Shown here in pieces: positions 30,401-42,400 of a stretch of DNA of 64,000 nt. The notes under the pieces were generated by a model. That model was not told the origin of the DNA. It ran no database searches and saw only the letters and a list, made by a program, of their open reading frames with translations. Source of the DNA: Elmis aenea. Taxonomy: Eukaryota; Arthropoda; Insecta; Coleoptera; Elmidae. The position numbers and the translations under genes are program-made. How positions within the stretch are numbered: the stretch's first letter is position 1; the number at the start of each line of letters is the position of its first letter. The stretch is from the NCBI GenBank assembly GCA_947652605.1, contig OX393577.1, forward strand, positions 68,162,108 through 68,226,107, read 5' to 3'.

Positions 30401-33400
30401 ACTGGACGATTTTTTTTTAATTTTTGGTGCTTGAGAATAAACTTTATAGATCAGATTATCATTTAAAAAATATTTTATCAAGTTTTATTTTTTTGTGTAA
30501 ACGCCCATTGCTTGCACATTTATCCCAACAAAATTTGATTATGTGGTTAGGTCAATGTAAAAATTAACCATTCTTTTATCTCTGACTGTTTCCAAGATTA
30601 CAAGTTTTGTCATGATAAACCATAAACCCTGTATAGTCATATACTTTAAGGTACAATTAACGAGGGTTTCATTTGTAACGCGTATAGCGAACAGGTAATT
30701 CTTTTCACGAAAAGCTTTGCTGAAATTTTAAGCGCATCCATTTGATGATACCACGGTACGTAAAAAACTCGTAAACAACATTATACTTTACTTTGCGTGA
30801 CATGCATGTTTAATGTAAATAAAACGTTTGCGTTGGGAAAAAATTTCGACGTTCGCGCTGCTGGTTGTTAACATTGATCCCGGCAGAGTTGACATCAGAA
30901 TACCGCCAATTTGAGGTTGCAGAAGGATTCCCTAACAATTCAAGGCACTCTTTGATCTGTCGGTGACGGCAAATCGACGCTTAAGCCAGATAAGGCGATT
31001 TGCGAGGCCAATGCACACGGCAATTTCGCTAGTTGGTTTTTTGCAACGAATGGGGAAATATTTAACAAAGTACCTAATGATTTTGTAACAATTAAAATAA
31101 GTCATTTAGTTATTGGTATAAGTAGGTCTTGGTTTCAGGGCTTTCAATTAAAAAAGCGTTATTCAACTTAGTAATAAAAAAATTACAGAAAACCAAGCAT
31201 AATTTTCTTACAAGACTGTATTTGGCCGACAATTTCATGCCATAACTGTAATACTTCAAGACTAATCTGAAAGTTTTCCAACAACAACTAGGAGCATGTT
31301 AATATCTTCCTTCCACTTGATAAGTATTTTACACTATTGATATCCGACTAAACCACATATCGATGTCCGACTCAGGACTTCCATCGAAATTTGGTATAAA
31401 AGCCGCCACTTTTTTTTATTTCATTCTAGCATTCTCACTATCATAGCTTTTACTGCATTGGCTATTACACTAACTCCATCTACATCCTAGAGCGCCAAAT
31501 ACAAATTTTAAACTTATAATCTACTACAAAACAATATGTATAAACATATTGGACCAATAACATATTAACATTGAGTTTTCCGATATTGGCTGTTCATTAA
31601 AAAACTTAAAAAGGCCTATATTGGCTAAATGTTGCCAGACAATATAGGGTAAATATATTTTGTTTATGTCTAGCCAATAAAAATAAACTGGAAATAATCA
31701 TCAAACAATATAAAAACATATTGGAACAATAACATATTAACATTGAGTTGTCTGATATTGGTGATTCATTAAAAAACTAGAAAAAGCCTATATTGGCTAA
31801 ATGTTGCCAATATTTGGCCAATATTATTGTGCTACTTGGGAGTATGTACTCTAAGGTTTCTTCTATGCATGGTCTAAATTTAAGCGTTTTTTTTCTTAAA
31901 AAAATGGTGGCGTTAAATAATATTAAGTATTACGATAAAAATCAGAAAATTTTCAAAGTCCAATAATCTAAAAAAATGACTGCAATTAGGTATAGGAAAT
32001 GCTAATACAAGTCTCTCTAAAATATCGTTTCAAATCCAAATATTCTATAAAAAATAGACCATTGTATTTGAAATAAGAAAGTAGACGTCAACTTCTAGTA
32101 TTTCCGGAAGTGTCGCCATATTTAAAATAATTTCAATAAACAGATCAGATGCCATTATGGTCATAACCAAAATTTCAGATGCATACCCTTTTTCATTCTT
32201 CATATATTTTTAAGTACCGGTCACAATCAATCATCCTGTATATTTATCGTAGCCCCATTAAAAACGTGTTCATGTTTTTAAGTAGTTGGTTTAAAATCAA
32301 AATTATAATAAAACAAACCAAATTTACCCTTTATTGGTTTAAAACTTTTCATAAGTTTATCCGTTTGGTTCGCGAAACTTGTAACAAACACACTTTACCA
32401 ATAAAAAATACTGTGACTTAGTTCTTTCCGGGCTAGAATCCGGAACCCGGATTTACGTAATTGGTTTCTAATTTTTTTATAAACAAATGTTACTGTGTAC
32501 TAAACTTATTGCAATATACTTCCCACAAAATAATTAATTAATACATCCCTAACCGATGCTGAGATTAAAAATGAATTTCCACTGAGACAGAGAGCTATCA
32601 CATATAATGACAACATTAAATAAAAACCCAGTGTTTACATCCTTTCTGAGGACAATTTATATGGCCAGATTTGCCCTTTGATCTTATCGCAGCCCGGGGT
32701 TGCTAGATAGGAATAAAATAAATTTGAAACTCCTCCATTAGGGTCAGTCGACTGGTAGTTACTTATTTTACGATATTCCGAAGATTAAGTTGTGTTTCTT
32801 TCCGGTAGTTTATCAAACAACTTGTTTTACAACGTCAAGAAATATTTTAAAATTAAGCAGAGTTTACGTTGCAATGAAATTTAAACTTAAACTGTAAACA
32901 AATAAACTACACCAATATAAAAGCAGACAGACAACATAACGCAGTAAAAACACGCTTCTGTTACTTGAAGTGGTAAAATAAATCACGTTAGCATACTGTT
33001 ATTTCATTGTTTCGTAAACTTAAATGTTACCAAAACACTACAATAAACAATATTAATACTGCTACAATTTTTGTTTTTTGTTGTATAAACATAACTGTAG
33101 CTCTACACAAGTATATTTTTTTATATTATGTGGTAATAGAACCATTATTTTTCAGGCGTATAGTTTAATAAGTTTTAAATCAATCGCAGATTGTACAAAA
33201 TAACAACGAAAATACGGTCATTTAAGATTTTGCAGCCGAAATGCGATTTTTAATAACTGTTTTAATCCCACAAACGATGTTAATTGACAATAGTTATATA
33301 TATATCCTTCGATAATTACGGTTTTTTTTGTGTATTTATTAGCCCTAACAAAAATTGTCTTGCAAAATTATTCTTAACATTTATTTAAAATAATTGTAAT

Positions 33401-36400
33401 AAAGCTTGTTCTATCGCAAGTGAATTATGGCACGTGTCTTGGAAAACATTTTACGATAATGCTTCACTATATCGATACTTCCTATTATCGCTCGATTCAT
33501 TTTATGTTGTTATATTGTTCGCATCAAAAACTGGATCATAACCATTTTATCCCAGACAACTTCATCTTTTATGTTCGATGAATGCTTCAGGTGTGTACGC
33601 AACAGAAATCTGCCCCTTGTAAAAACTGCTGTAGAACATGCATGAATAAATAAAACCGCTATTTTAAATTAAAAGAAATTTACGCTAGCAAAACTGGCCA
33701 ATAAATAAAAAATTACACTATCTTTAAATTAGTTTAATTAAGAAAATCAATTTAAAAAGTATGGTTTAACGAACCCAAAGTTATGAAATTGTCAGCTCAC
33801 ATATTTTACCTCAGTTTTTGACGATCATTTTTTAAAATAACTTTTTTGCAGCAATAGAACTATTATTTTTATAATTAACTGAACTAGTTATTCATAGCTT
33901 AACAACAATATAAGTTGAATATTGCTAAAAATAAATGTGCAGCATTGCTAATAATAATTTTCTTTCCAGATACTTCAACTTCAAATGAACGATTATCGAT
34001 ATCATTACATGTTCACAACCTTTGTAAGTATTATTCATAACTTATTCACTTGTAACCTCCAATATTTCCCCTTTCAATGCGTATCTTCTTGGACTGTTTC
34101 AAAATTGACTTATCTTAAGTATTTCTTATTGATTTTAACCCTTATCCAATGGTTTTCGATTTGTTGTAACATAACTTCTTTTCGTTGCAGGATTTAGAAA
34201 CGTTTGATCTCGAAGACTTCAAATACAACTCGGTCAACATCACGGCGTTTCGAATAGTTGACATGGATAATCCGAAAGTAAAGGAAACTTTAGACATCAT
34301 GGAAAAGTTCCAGCCGATCGGCCATGCGATATTGAACCGAAGCGGCATTATACAGGTGAGCCACTACAACACCTGTTAGCGACCGGAAAATTTTACTGAG
34401 AATTCTCGGTTTTTCAGGCAGAACCCGCGCTCATGTTTGATTCGGTGTATGTATTTGCGAACGGTTTAGCTACGATGGAATCCGGACACTCTATCAGGCC
34501 GGTGAATCTGTCGTGCGACCTAGAACAGCCGTGGGATGATGGACTTTCGTTGTACAACTATATTGACGCAGTGGTAAGTTGTTTTATTTAGCTTAATGCG
34601 TGAAAAAGTTATTTCGTTACTACTAACTACGGATTCGATATACAATAAACATAATTTAATAATGTATCAGTAAAGTCCATTCAACCAAAATCAATCATGA
34701 CGTTTTGCAGAATTAACGCGTCCATTCTCCAATGTTTGTAACATTTCTGCTATATTTACTATCGAAATCTGATTTGTCAACATCATATTTGATCAGATGA
34801 AAATATTACTGCATATTGAATGCAGTAAATTATTTACGACTGTTTGAAATTGTACGGATTTGTTATAGTCGAAACTAATTTTGCAATTATGCACGCGCTT
34901 GTCACAAAATTATAGTTTCATATCAAATACTGAATATTGCAAGCGAATACAATAATTAAGTGAAGAGATAACAGTGATGTTCTGCTGTGAATCAGAACCA
35001 GGGATTCTGAACAGGTGACAGTTTGGATAAGTTCAATCTGTGTCTCTCAATGATATAATAAGGGTTTTTTTTATTCTCGGCCTAAAATGATTATTTGTTA
35101 ATATCAAAAATTGCTTCCCCTGAAATTTTATTTTTTTATTCCTTTTTAAAACACGTTTTATTTGAATACAACTCATAGTTCATACTTTCTGTTATATTTC
35201 TTGTGTTTTGTTGAGGACATTCCTACGCTTTGAGGATTTCAATTTTTTTGGGTAACCTTTACAGCTGGGTTTTAGAAACATTCTCACGATTTAAGCCCTA
35301 AAGTTTAACTTTTTCTCCTTTATCTGAGTATTTATTAAAATAATGAAATAATAACGTACAGTTATACTAGTCAATTCAAAGCAATTTTTATCCACAGACT
35401 AGTTTTAAACAGTCTGCATAATTATGTTTTAAACAAAGAGAAGATTAAAATAACAAAGTTTTTATCCGAGTTCATTTAAGTTCATTTCTGTATGTACTCT
35501 TAGAAAACCCAAAACTATTTTTACCCCTGCAACAGTGTAATAAACTTAACTAAATGAAAACTTACTTGTTTTTGCGTAAATTTAGAAAAATTAAACTTCT
35601 TCCCAAGAAAATGCAGAATTACTGTTTAAATATCGATTTCAGATCATAACGAACAGATTGTTTTTCTTTAAGCTTATATACTTACGTAAGCTGCAGGTTT
35701 TCTTGAAATTTATTTGTTATACTGGAATGTACTTTAATTTTCCTGGGGATTATCTGAGATGCCTCGAACACAGAGACGAAAAATAGTTTTTCTTATTATA
35801 GTTCCATTACAGGGAGTTACTTTATCTGAACTCTACTGACACTGTAAACTAAAGTATAACTTTTTCAATCTTAAATTTCAGGTTTTTACACAGTTCGACA
35901 AACTCTGTCGGCAAACTTGTGTTTTCTGGGTTGAATTCAGAAACAACGAAATTATATGTAAAAGAACTGGAAAATCTCATATTATTATTACATGTGGCTT
36001 GTGTTTGCGGGGTGTTTTGCGCCATTGTTTTTATTACACGTTGCTTATTATCTTTTCGTGTGTTGACTACTTTTGTTTTACTAAAAATATTTTCTCTTTT
36101 TCACCCTTGTGTCAACAAACAAAATTCACAACGCCGTTCAATGACCGCGTACAAACCTACAGAATTTTTATAATAAACTTATGCTGTTTTCTATATTTTT
36201 GTAAATGACAGTTTGGTCAAATCATTCAGTTTAAAATTTCAAATTCTAAAACCTGTAATAAACATACAAAACATTTTATTTACTTTTAAATGAGTCAATA
36301 AACAAACCAGATTATTCTTATTTAAATAAGTCCAAAACGACCATATAGCTTCAACAGCTTATTGTAAAAATTTCCCCATCTTCGTGATATTTCAAACGTC

Positions 36401-39400
36401 TGTTAAACATTTGTGTTGTTACAAATTACTTTAGATTTTATTTTTTTTAGTCATGAGTCCCTCTACTGTTAGGTGTAGGACTGTTGAGATGTGTTGTGCT
36501 GACTTTTTTCCATGTTTTTCTGTCTCGTGCTAGCTTTTTTGTCTTTCCATTTGATGTTTCTATCCGTTGCTGCTTTTTTAACTTCGTCTTGCCAGGTTTT
36601 TCTCGGTCTACCTCTTTTGTTTTTTCCCTGTGGCTTTACTTCATAGGCTTTTCTAGTTAACCTTTTTTTTTCATCCTATATAAATGTGATCCAACTATCC
36701 CAGCTGTCTTTCTTGTGTTTTTGTTTCAACTGATTTTATCTTTAATTGTTTCCTATATGTTTCGTTTCTGATTCTTAATTTTTTGGTTTTTCCTTGGATT
36801 TTTCTTAGAAATCTCATTTCTGCTGGATTCACTCGGCTACTATTTTTATTTGTGAGTGTCCACGTTTCACTTACGTATAAAAGTGCTAGAGTTACAACCT
36901 TTTTTACCACTTCCACTTTGTTCGTTTTGGGTCTTCTGTATTTCTAAAAAATGTTGTTCTTAAACTGTAAAATATTCTTTCCACATTTCCTGTCCTTTCG
37001 CTTATTTCTTTGTCCATTCCTCCATTTTTCTCTGTGATCACTCCTAAATATTTAAAGCTTTCAACCTGCTCCAACCTAAGCCCATTTAAAGTGATGTTAT
37101 GCCCTTTGTTCTCTGTTGTAACGATCATAGTTTTAGTTTTTTCGGTATTTATTTTCAAATATTTTTGTTTCCAATTCCTGGTTTAGTGTTTTTAGATTAT
37201 GTTACAGATCCTTTTCTGTTTCCGCGACTAAGACCATGTCGTCTGCGAGCATTAGCTCAGTTATGTTTATTTTTTTCCATTTTTCAGTTCCCTAGGTGAA
37301 ACGGTCCAATTTTTTGTTTTACTTCTTTATTACTCCATCTAAAACTACTGAGAATAATAATGGACTGAGCACGCATCCTTGTTGTAAGCCATCTTTTGTT
37401 TTAAACTCTACCGATTCTTCATTCTGGGTTCTTACAACATTTACAGGTTTTTTGTTCATTGCTTTTATTACCTATGTCGATTGTATCTACAGGGTAGGAT
37501 TCAAAAGTAATGAGCCCTTGTTCAAAAAGACAAATTTATTTAGCAAATCGGTATAACTAGGTAATAGTCTTCAAAATAGGCACCTCCTGCATCAATACAC
37601 TTTTGTAGGCGGCTTTTCCATGACTCGAAGGCGTCCACGTAGGCCTGTTCCGGAATGGCTGCAATGGCTGCCTTGACATTTGCTTGGATGTCCTCGATCG
37701 AGTCGAAGCGTTTTCCTTTCAGCGCTGATTTTATGCGCGGAAACAAGAAGAAGTCAGGAGGCGACACGTCCGGACTGTAGGGAGGCTGGGGGATCACCGG
37801 AACGTTCACCCGGGCCAGGTAGGCGCTCACGATGAAGGCGGTGTGGCTGGGCGCGTTATCGTGGTGAAGCTTTCAGCTTTCCTTGATGTCCCCTCGCTTG
37901 CGCGCGACGCTTCTTTTCAGCCTTTTCAGGACTTCCAAGTAGTAAACAGCATTCATGGTCTGTCCGGGCGGGACAAACTCGTAGTGGACGATTCCTTCAC
38001 TCCGAAGAAGGCGATGAGCATGGTCTTCGTCTTCGATTTGCTCATCCGCGCTTTCTTGGGACGGGGTGAGTTTGAGGTGTGCCACTCAGAGCTTTGTCGT
38101 TTTGTCTCAGTCCCAAACGCCTGTTGAAGCATTTCGAACATTTCGGAAGGAGACTTGCCCAACCGGAAGCAGAACTTGATCGCGTACCGTTGCTCTAAAG
38201 AACTTTCCATTCCGCCGTGTAACGCACTATCGTACAGGGGTTTCCGTCAACGCTGATCCTACCGCTCCTAAAGCTCGGAGGTAACTTAGCTCCGTGGCGT
38301 TGTGAAGCCAACACCCACCATCACCCTCGCTGACAAGTGGAGCGCGCGGCGAGGTACGCTCGCGTCAGAATAAAATGAGGCTCATTACTTTTGAATCCTA
38401 CCCTGTATTTCTATTCCCTTCCTTCTAAGGCCCTTCCATACGTCTTTTCTTTTGATGTCATGGAATGCGTTTTCCAAGTCTATAAAACATAAACGTGTTT
38501 CCTTGATTTTTGTTAAGCTCTTTTCGATGGTTTGTCTTAGTATAAAAACTGGGTCTTGTGTGCTCCCTTCTCTTCTGAAACCGTATTGGGATTCTTCTAG
38601 TATGTTTTCTATTTTTTCTTTTAATTTGCCTTTTATTACTCGTGCCATGGTTCACTCATTAATGTTATTCCTCTAGAGTTAGAACAATATTTTTTGTCCC
38701 TTATCTTGTATAATGGTAGGTTTATTTTAATGCTTCAATCCCTTCGTACTTTTCTTGATTTTATTACTTAGTTCAATAGAACATTTTCAATTTTTTATTG
38801 AATAAATACTGTACAAAGTGGTTGTAAGCAATCAAAGGGTAAAACAGTTATAACTTTTTTTAACTTCCTGACACTGCTTTCCTTAAAAAATAGACAAGAT
38901 CCTCCAAATTGAAATGTTCTAAGTCGTTGTTTTTCATTTCAGACGGGACTGCAGGGTCTGACAGGGAGTATAGAGTTCAATGAGGGTAAACGCTCAAACT
39001 TCAAACTGGATTTGTTGAAATTGAAAAAGGAGGAAATACGGAAAGTGGGTCATTGGACTCCATCTGGGGGCATCAACATAACTGACCCCAACGCTTTTTA
39101 TGAAAAACACGCTCCCAACATAACCCTCATTGTTATGACTCGAGAGGTAAGCACTTTTATTATTATTATTATTATTGAACCAAGTTGACGGTTATCAGTG
39201 AAAGTTCCGTGAATTTAAGTGTCTGTTTACACTTTCTTTCTGGATTCAGTACGATAACAAGTGTGTTTGAATTGTAAATGCACCAATAACGTTGTCACTT
39301 TTTGACTTTTCTTCGAGAAATATGTCAGCATGAAATTGGTGTCGGTTTTAAACATCTTGCATCTGCTAAAAATTGTTTAGTATTTCCATGAAATAGGTTA

Positions 39401-42400
39401 TGTGATTTGCTTTCAAAAGCTGTATCGATAAAATGTTTGCTATCGTTACAACCAGAGTAATTTTTATATAAACCTAATTTCGGAAAAAAAAAACGCCAAG
39501 CTGTTTCAAATAAATGCAAATACTATTAACAATTTATTTTATTCAAGTTGAAGATATAGTTCTTTCTTTTATAAGCTTTTTAAATTATCCTTTAGTGTTT
39601 TACTTTACTTTTAATAAGCGTAGCTTTCAGCAGGCAAATTTATTTTCGAGTCATTTTCTTTGCGATGTTTATTCTGTTGGACTTTCATAAAAAGCAAAGA
39701 ACACAACTAAACTAAAACCTTTTCGTCCAAGTTTAAGCGTTTCACTAAATATCTGTTTATTGCAATTGTTTGTGCATCTTGCACTGCTAAATAAATTTTA
39801 TCTTGAAAAATAAAAGTACTTCCGTTAAACAAACATTAAGATATCAAATACACCATCCCTTAAACGCGCTCAGGTATCCTACTGAATAAAAATTGATGCA
39901 AGGGTATTAATTTTATGATCCCTAAATGCGGTATATTCTGCAAAAGAGGTACCGACGCCTGGGCGTCTTTTCCTAAAATTGACAAAAACGGCTTTGACTA
40001 TGTTAAATAAACATGCCCAGGTAATTGTAGAACCATCGCTTTAATAATTTTCTAGTTATTGTATTTTATACTGGGTGTTGTCTTACGGTACTATTGTTAT
40101 CAACCATATATGTATGCGGTATATATTGCAAAAGAGGTACCGACGCTTGGGCGTCTTTTGCTAAAATTGACAAAAAAGGCTTTGACTATGTTAGCTAAAC
40201 ATGCCCAGGTACTTTTAGAACCATGACTTTAATAATTTTTAAGTATTGTATCTTATACGGGCTGTTGTTTTACGGTATAAATGTTATTATCCATATAGCA
40301 GAATATATTGCTAAAGCGGTACCGACGCTTGAACGTCTTTTGCAAAAAATCACAAAACTGGCTTCGACTATTATATAAGCTAGCTTACTTTTTCTTTATC
40401 CAAATAACATTTATTTTATATTAACGATTTCCGGAAAAATTTCTACAGACGCACTCAACTCGAGGAAATAAATTTGCCACATCCTAATTGATTTTGCATC
40501 TACGAATGAAGCATAAAATTAAATTTCTGCTAAGTTATGAACGAGTTTTCTAGCAACGACATTTTAAATATTTATAGGATGTACAAGCCTTGAATTTTTA
40601 ACTGGAAGGAAATTATTGCAGTCGATCGTTAATTTTGGTTTAATTCGAGGAACTGTTAGTTCGTACACTGACGATATCAATGAAGTTACAGTACCTACAT
40701 TTTAAGTTAAAATTTTTAAATCTTTGATAATGGACATTCAGTGACTGCTTGCAACAAATAAACCATATAATTACTAGTTATAAATTATAAATATTAAGCA
40801 TTTTTTTACATTATTCATCAATTAACTGCTTATACGGTAATTACAAACTACAGTTACTAAGTTTAGCAACAGCAGGTGTAGTTTTAACTAACTATTAAAA
40901 TTATTGAAGTGTTAAAGTAATACAGCGTTTAATTTGACGTTAACGTCTACTTGCACTAGAAATTCTGCCTTTAACCTTTGAAAACTAAGTTTAACTTCTG
41001 TTTAACTTCATTGAAATTAAACTGCACGTACGATATTACTCTACTTACATACTCTAATTCAATTTTGTTAAACAGATGTCATCGGTTAGTTAACTTAGCA
41101 AATATTTTAATTTGATTAAATTTTACCTCATAAATTTATACGCTGAGCTGTGTAACGATGGGTAAAAATTATTTTAAATATATAATCTGTGACGGAATAA
41201 TTTTTCGAATAATTTGTATGTTATTGGTAGCAATTATATAGTCTATATTAATAATGTCTTTTCGAATCACATTCGCGAATAATTATTCAACTGCTGAAGA
41301 TAGAGACTTGCAATTTTCAGGATATGTTTATAATGCTTATTCATAAGATTTAAACGGTTTAGGAAATTATCCAATGTTCGGTCTGTGAGAAACTTCAACA
41401 ATTAACTCGACAAAGCAAATTTCTTCGTTAATAATGTTTTTTCGAATCACATTCGCGAATAATTTTTCAACTGCTTAAGATAGAGACTTGCAATTTTCAG
41501 GATATGTTAATAATGCTTATTTATAAGATTTAAACGGTTTAGGAAATTATCTAATGTTCGGTCTGTGAGAAATTTCAACAATTAACTCGACAAAGCAAAA
41601 TTTCTTCGTTAATATCTATATGAATTAATCTCATTAGGTGGCTTGCCTCGTTTTTCCAGCATTATAACTTTTGCTACTTTCCATACACTTGGGACAAGTT
41701 TCATTCTAATTAATTAGATAGGTTAACATTACAATGCATTTCCTCAATAGTTGTTTTTAGTTTTCGCCTGTAAACAGGTCTAAACCTGGCGCTTTTTTGG
41801 GTCGAGATTGCTTTTGAAAAAATCGCCTTATTAAGAAACATTTTTATTGCTCTACTTTTCTTTTTACGTTCCTCCAGAAGACATTTCTCGTAATTAACTA
41901 TTGTTTCTGTAACTGCTTGCTTACAGCATAAACAAATTTAATTGGTACAAGCAGATTCAACATTATAAATGGACGACTGTAAATATGAAAAATAAAAACG
42001 AGAAATCTCACAGCGAGTTGCTAATTGTTCGTTTCCGTATACAAAAAAGCTCACAGTGTCTGCAAGCTCTTGTGCTTATAGAAATTTGCATTACGAATTT
42101 TAAGTGAGTGTTATAAATCAAAACGTCAACATAGCGAAAATTGAGTGATTGTTAAAAACGCCGTTAAATAACAAGGAAATAATTTATACAGTGTATCAAG
42201 TCGCCGAGCCAAAAAATAATAAATCAGATTACTAGGAAGAGCTAATTATTGTTGACGTATCTAGTCTGCGATTTAACGTTGATTAATCGTCCTTAAAGAG
42301 TCGTTTCAAAACGCTGCACATTATTTTTCATGTACTTGATAATTGCGTTTACTTTGAGCTATAAATTTTACATGAAAACGTCGGATTGCAGGAAATATGG

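Larger units (their letters stand above)
28459..30512 (+). mobile_element. THAP-domain (P-like) DNA transposon remnant
   Basis: Inverted ends AGTAATGGGCGTTTACAC (28459-28476) and GTGTAAACGCCCATTGCT (30495-30512) differ at one position. A TGACGTCA palindrome sits at 28635-28642 and again at 30328-30335, 176-177 bp from each end, which independently supports the boundaries. A THAP-domain ORF lies near the left end. No clear target duplication was found and most of the transposase is missing. THAP domains are typical of P and Kolobok transposases; the exact superfamily is unresolved. Confidence 0.7.
28441..33969 (+). other. Intron 3
   Basis: The proximal 2 kb is almost entirely a THAP-domain DNA element (28459-30512) carrying a perfect hairpin. 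A GC-richer unexplained patch lies at 30840-31030, and a diverged tandem duplication at 31525-31830. The remainder is AT-rich with nothing recognised. Confidence 0.85.
34574..38942 (+). other. Intron 6
   Basis: The proximal part, 34574-36435, is AT-rich with nothing recognised. The distal part is a minus-strand LINE (36440-38745) interrupted by a mariner-like element. Confidence 0.85.
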
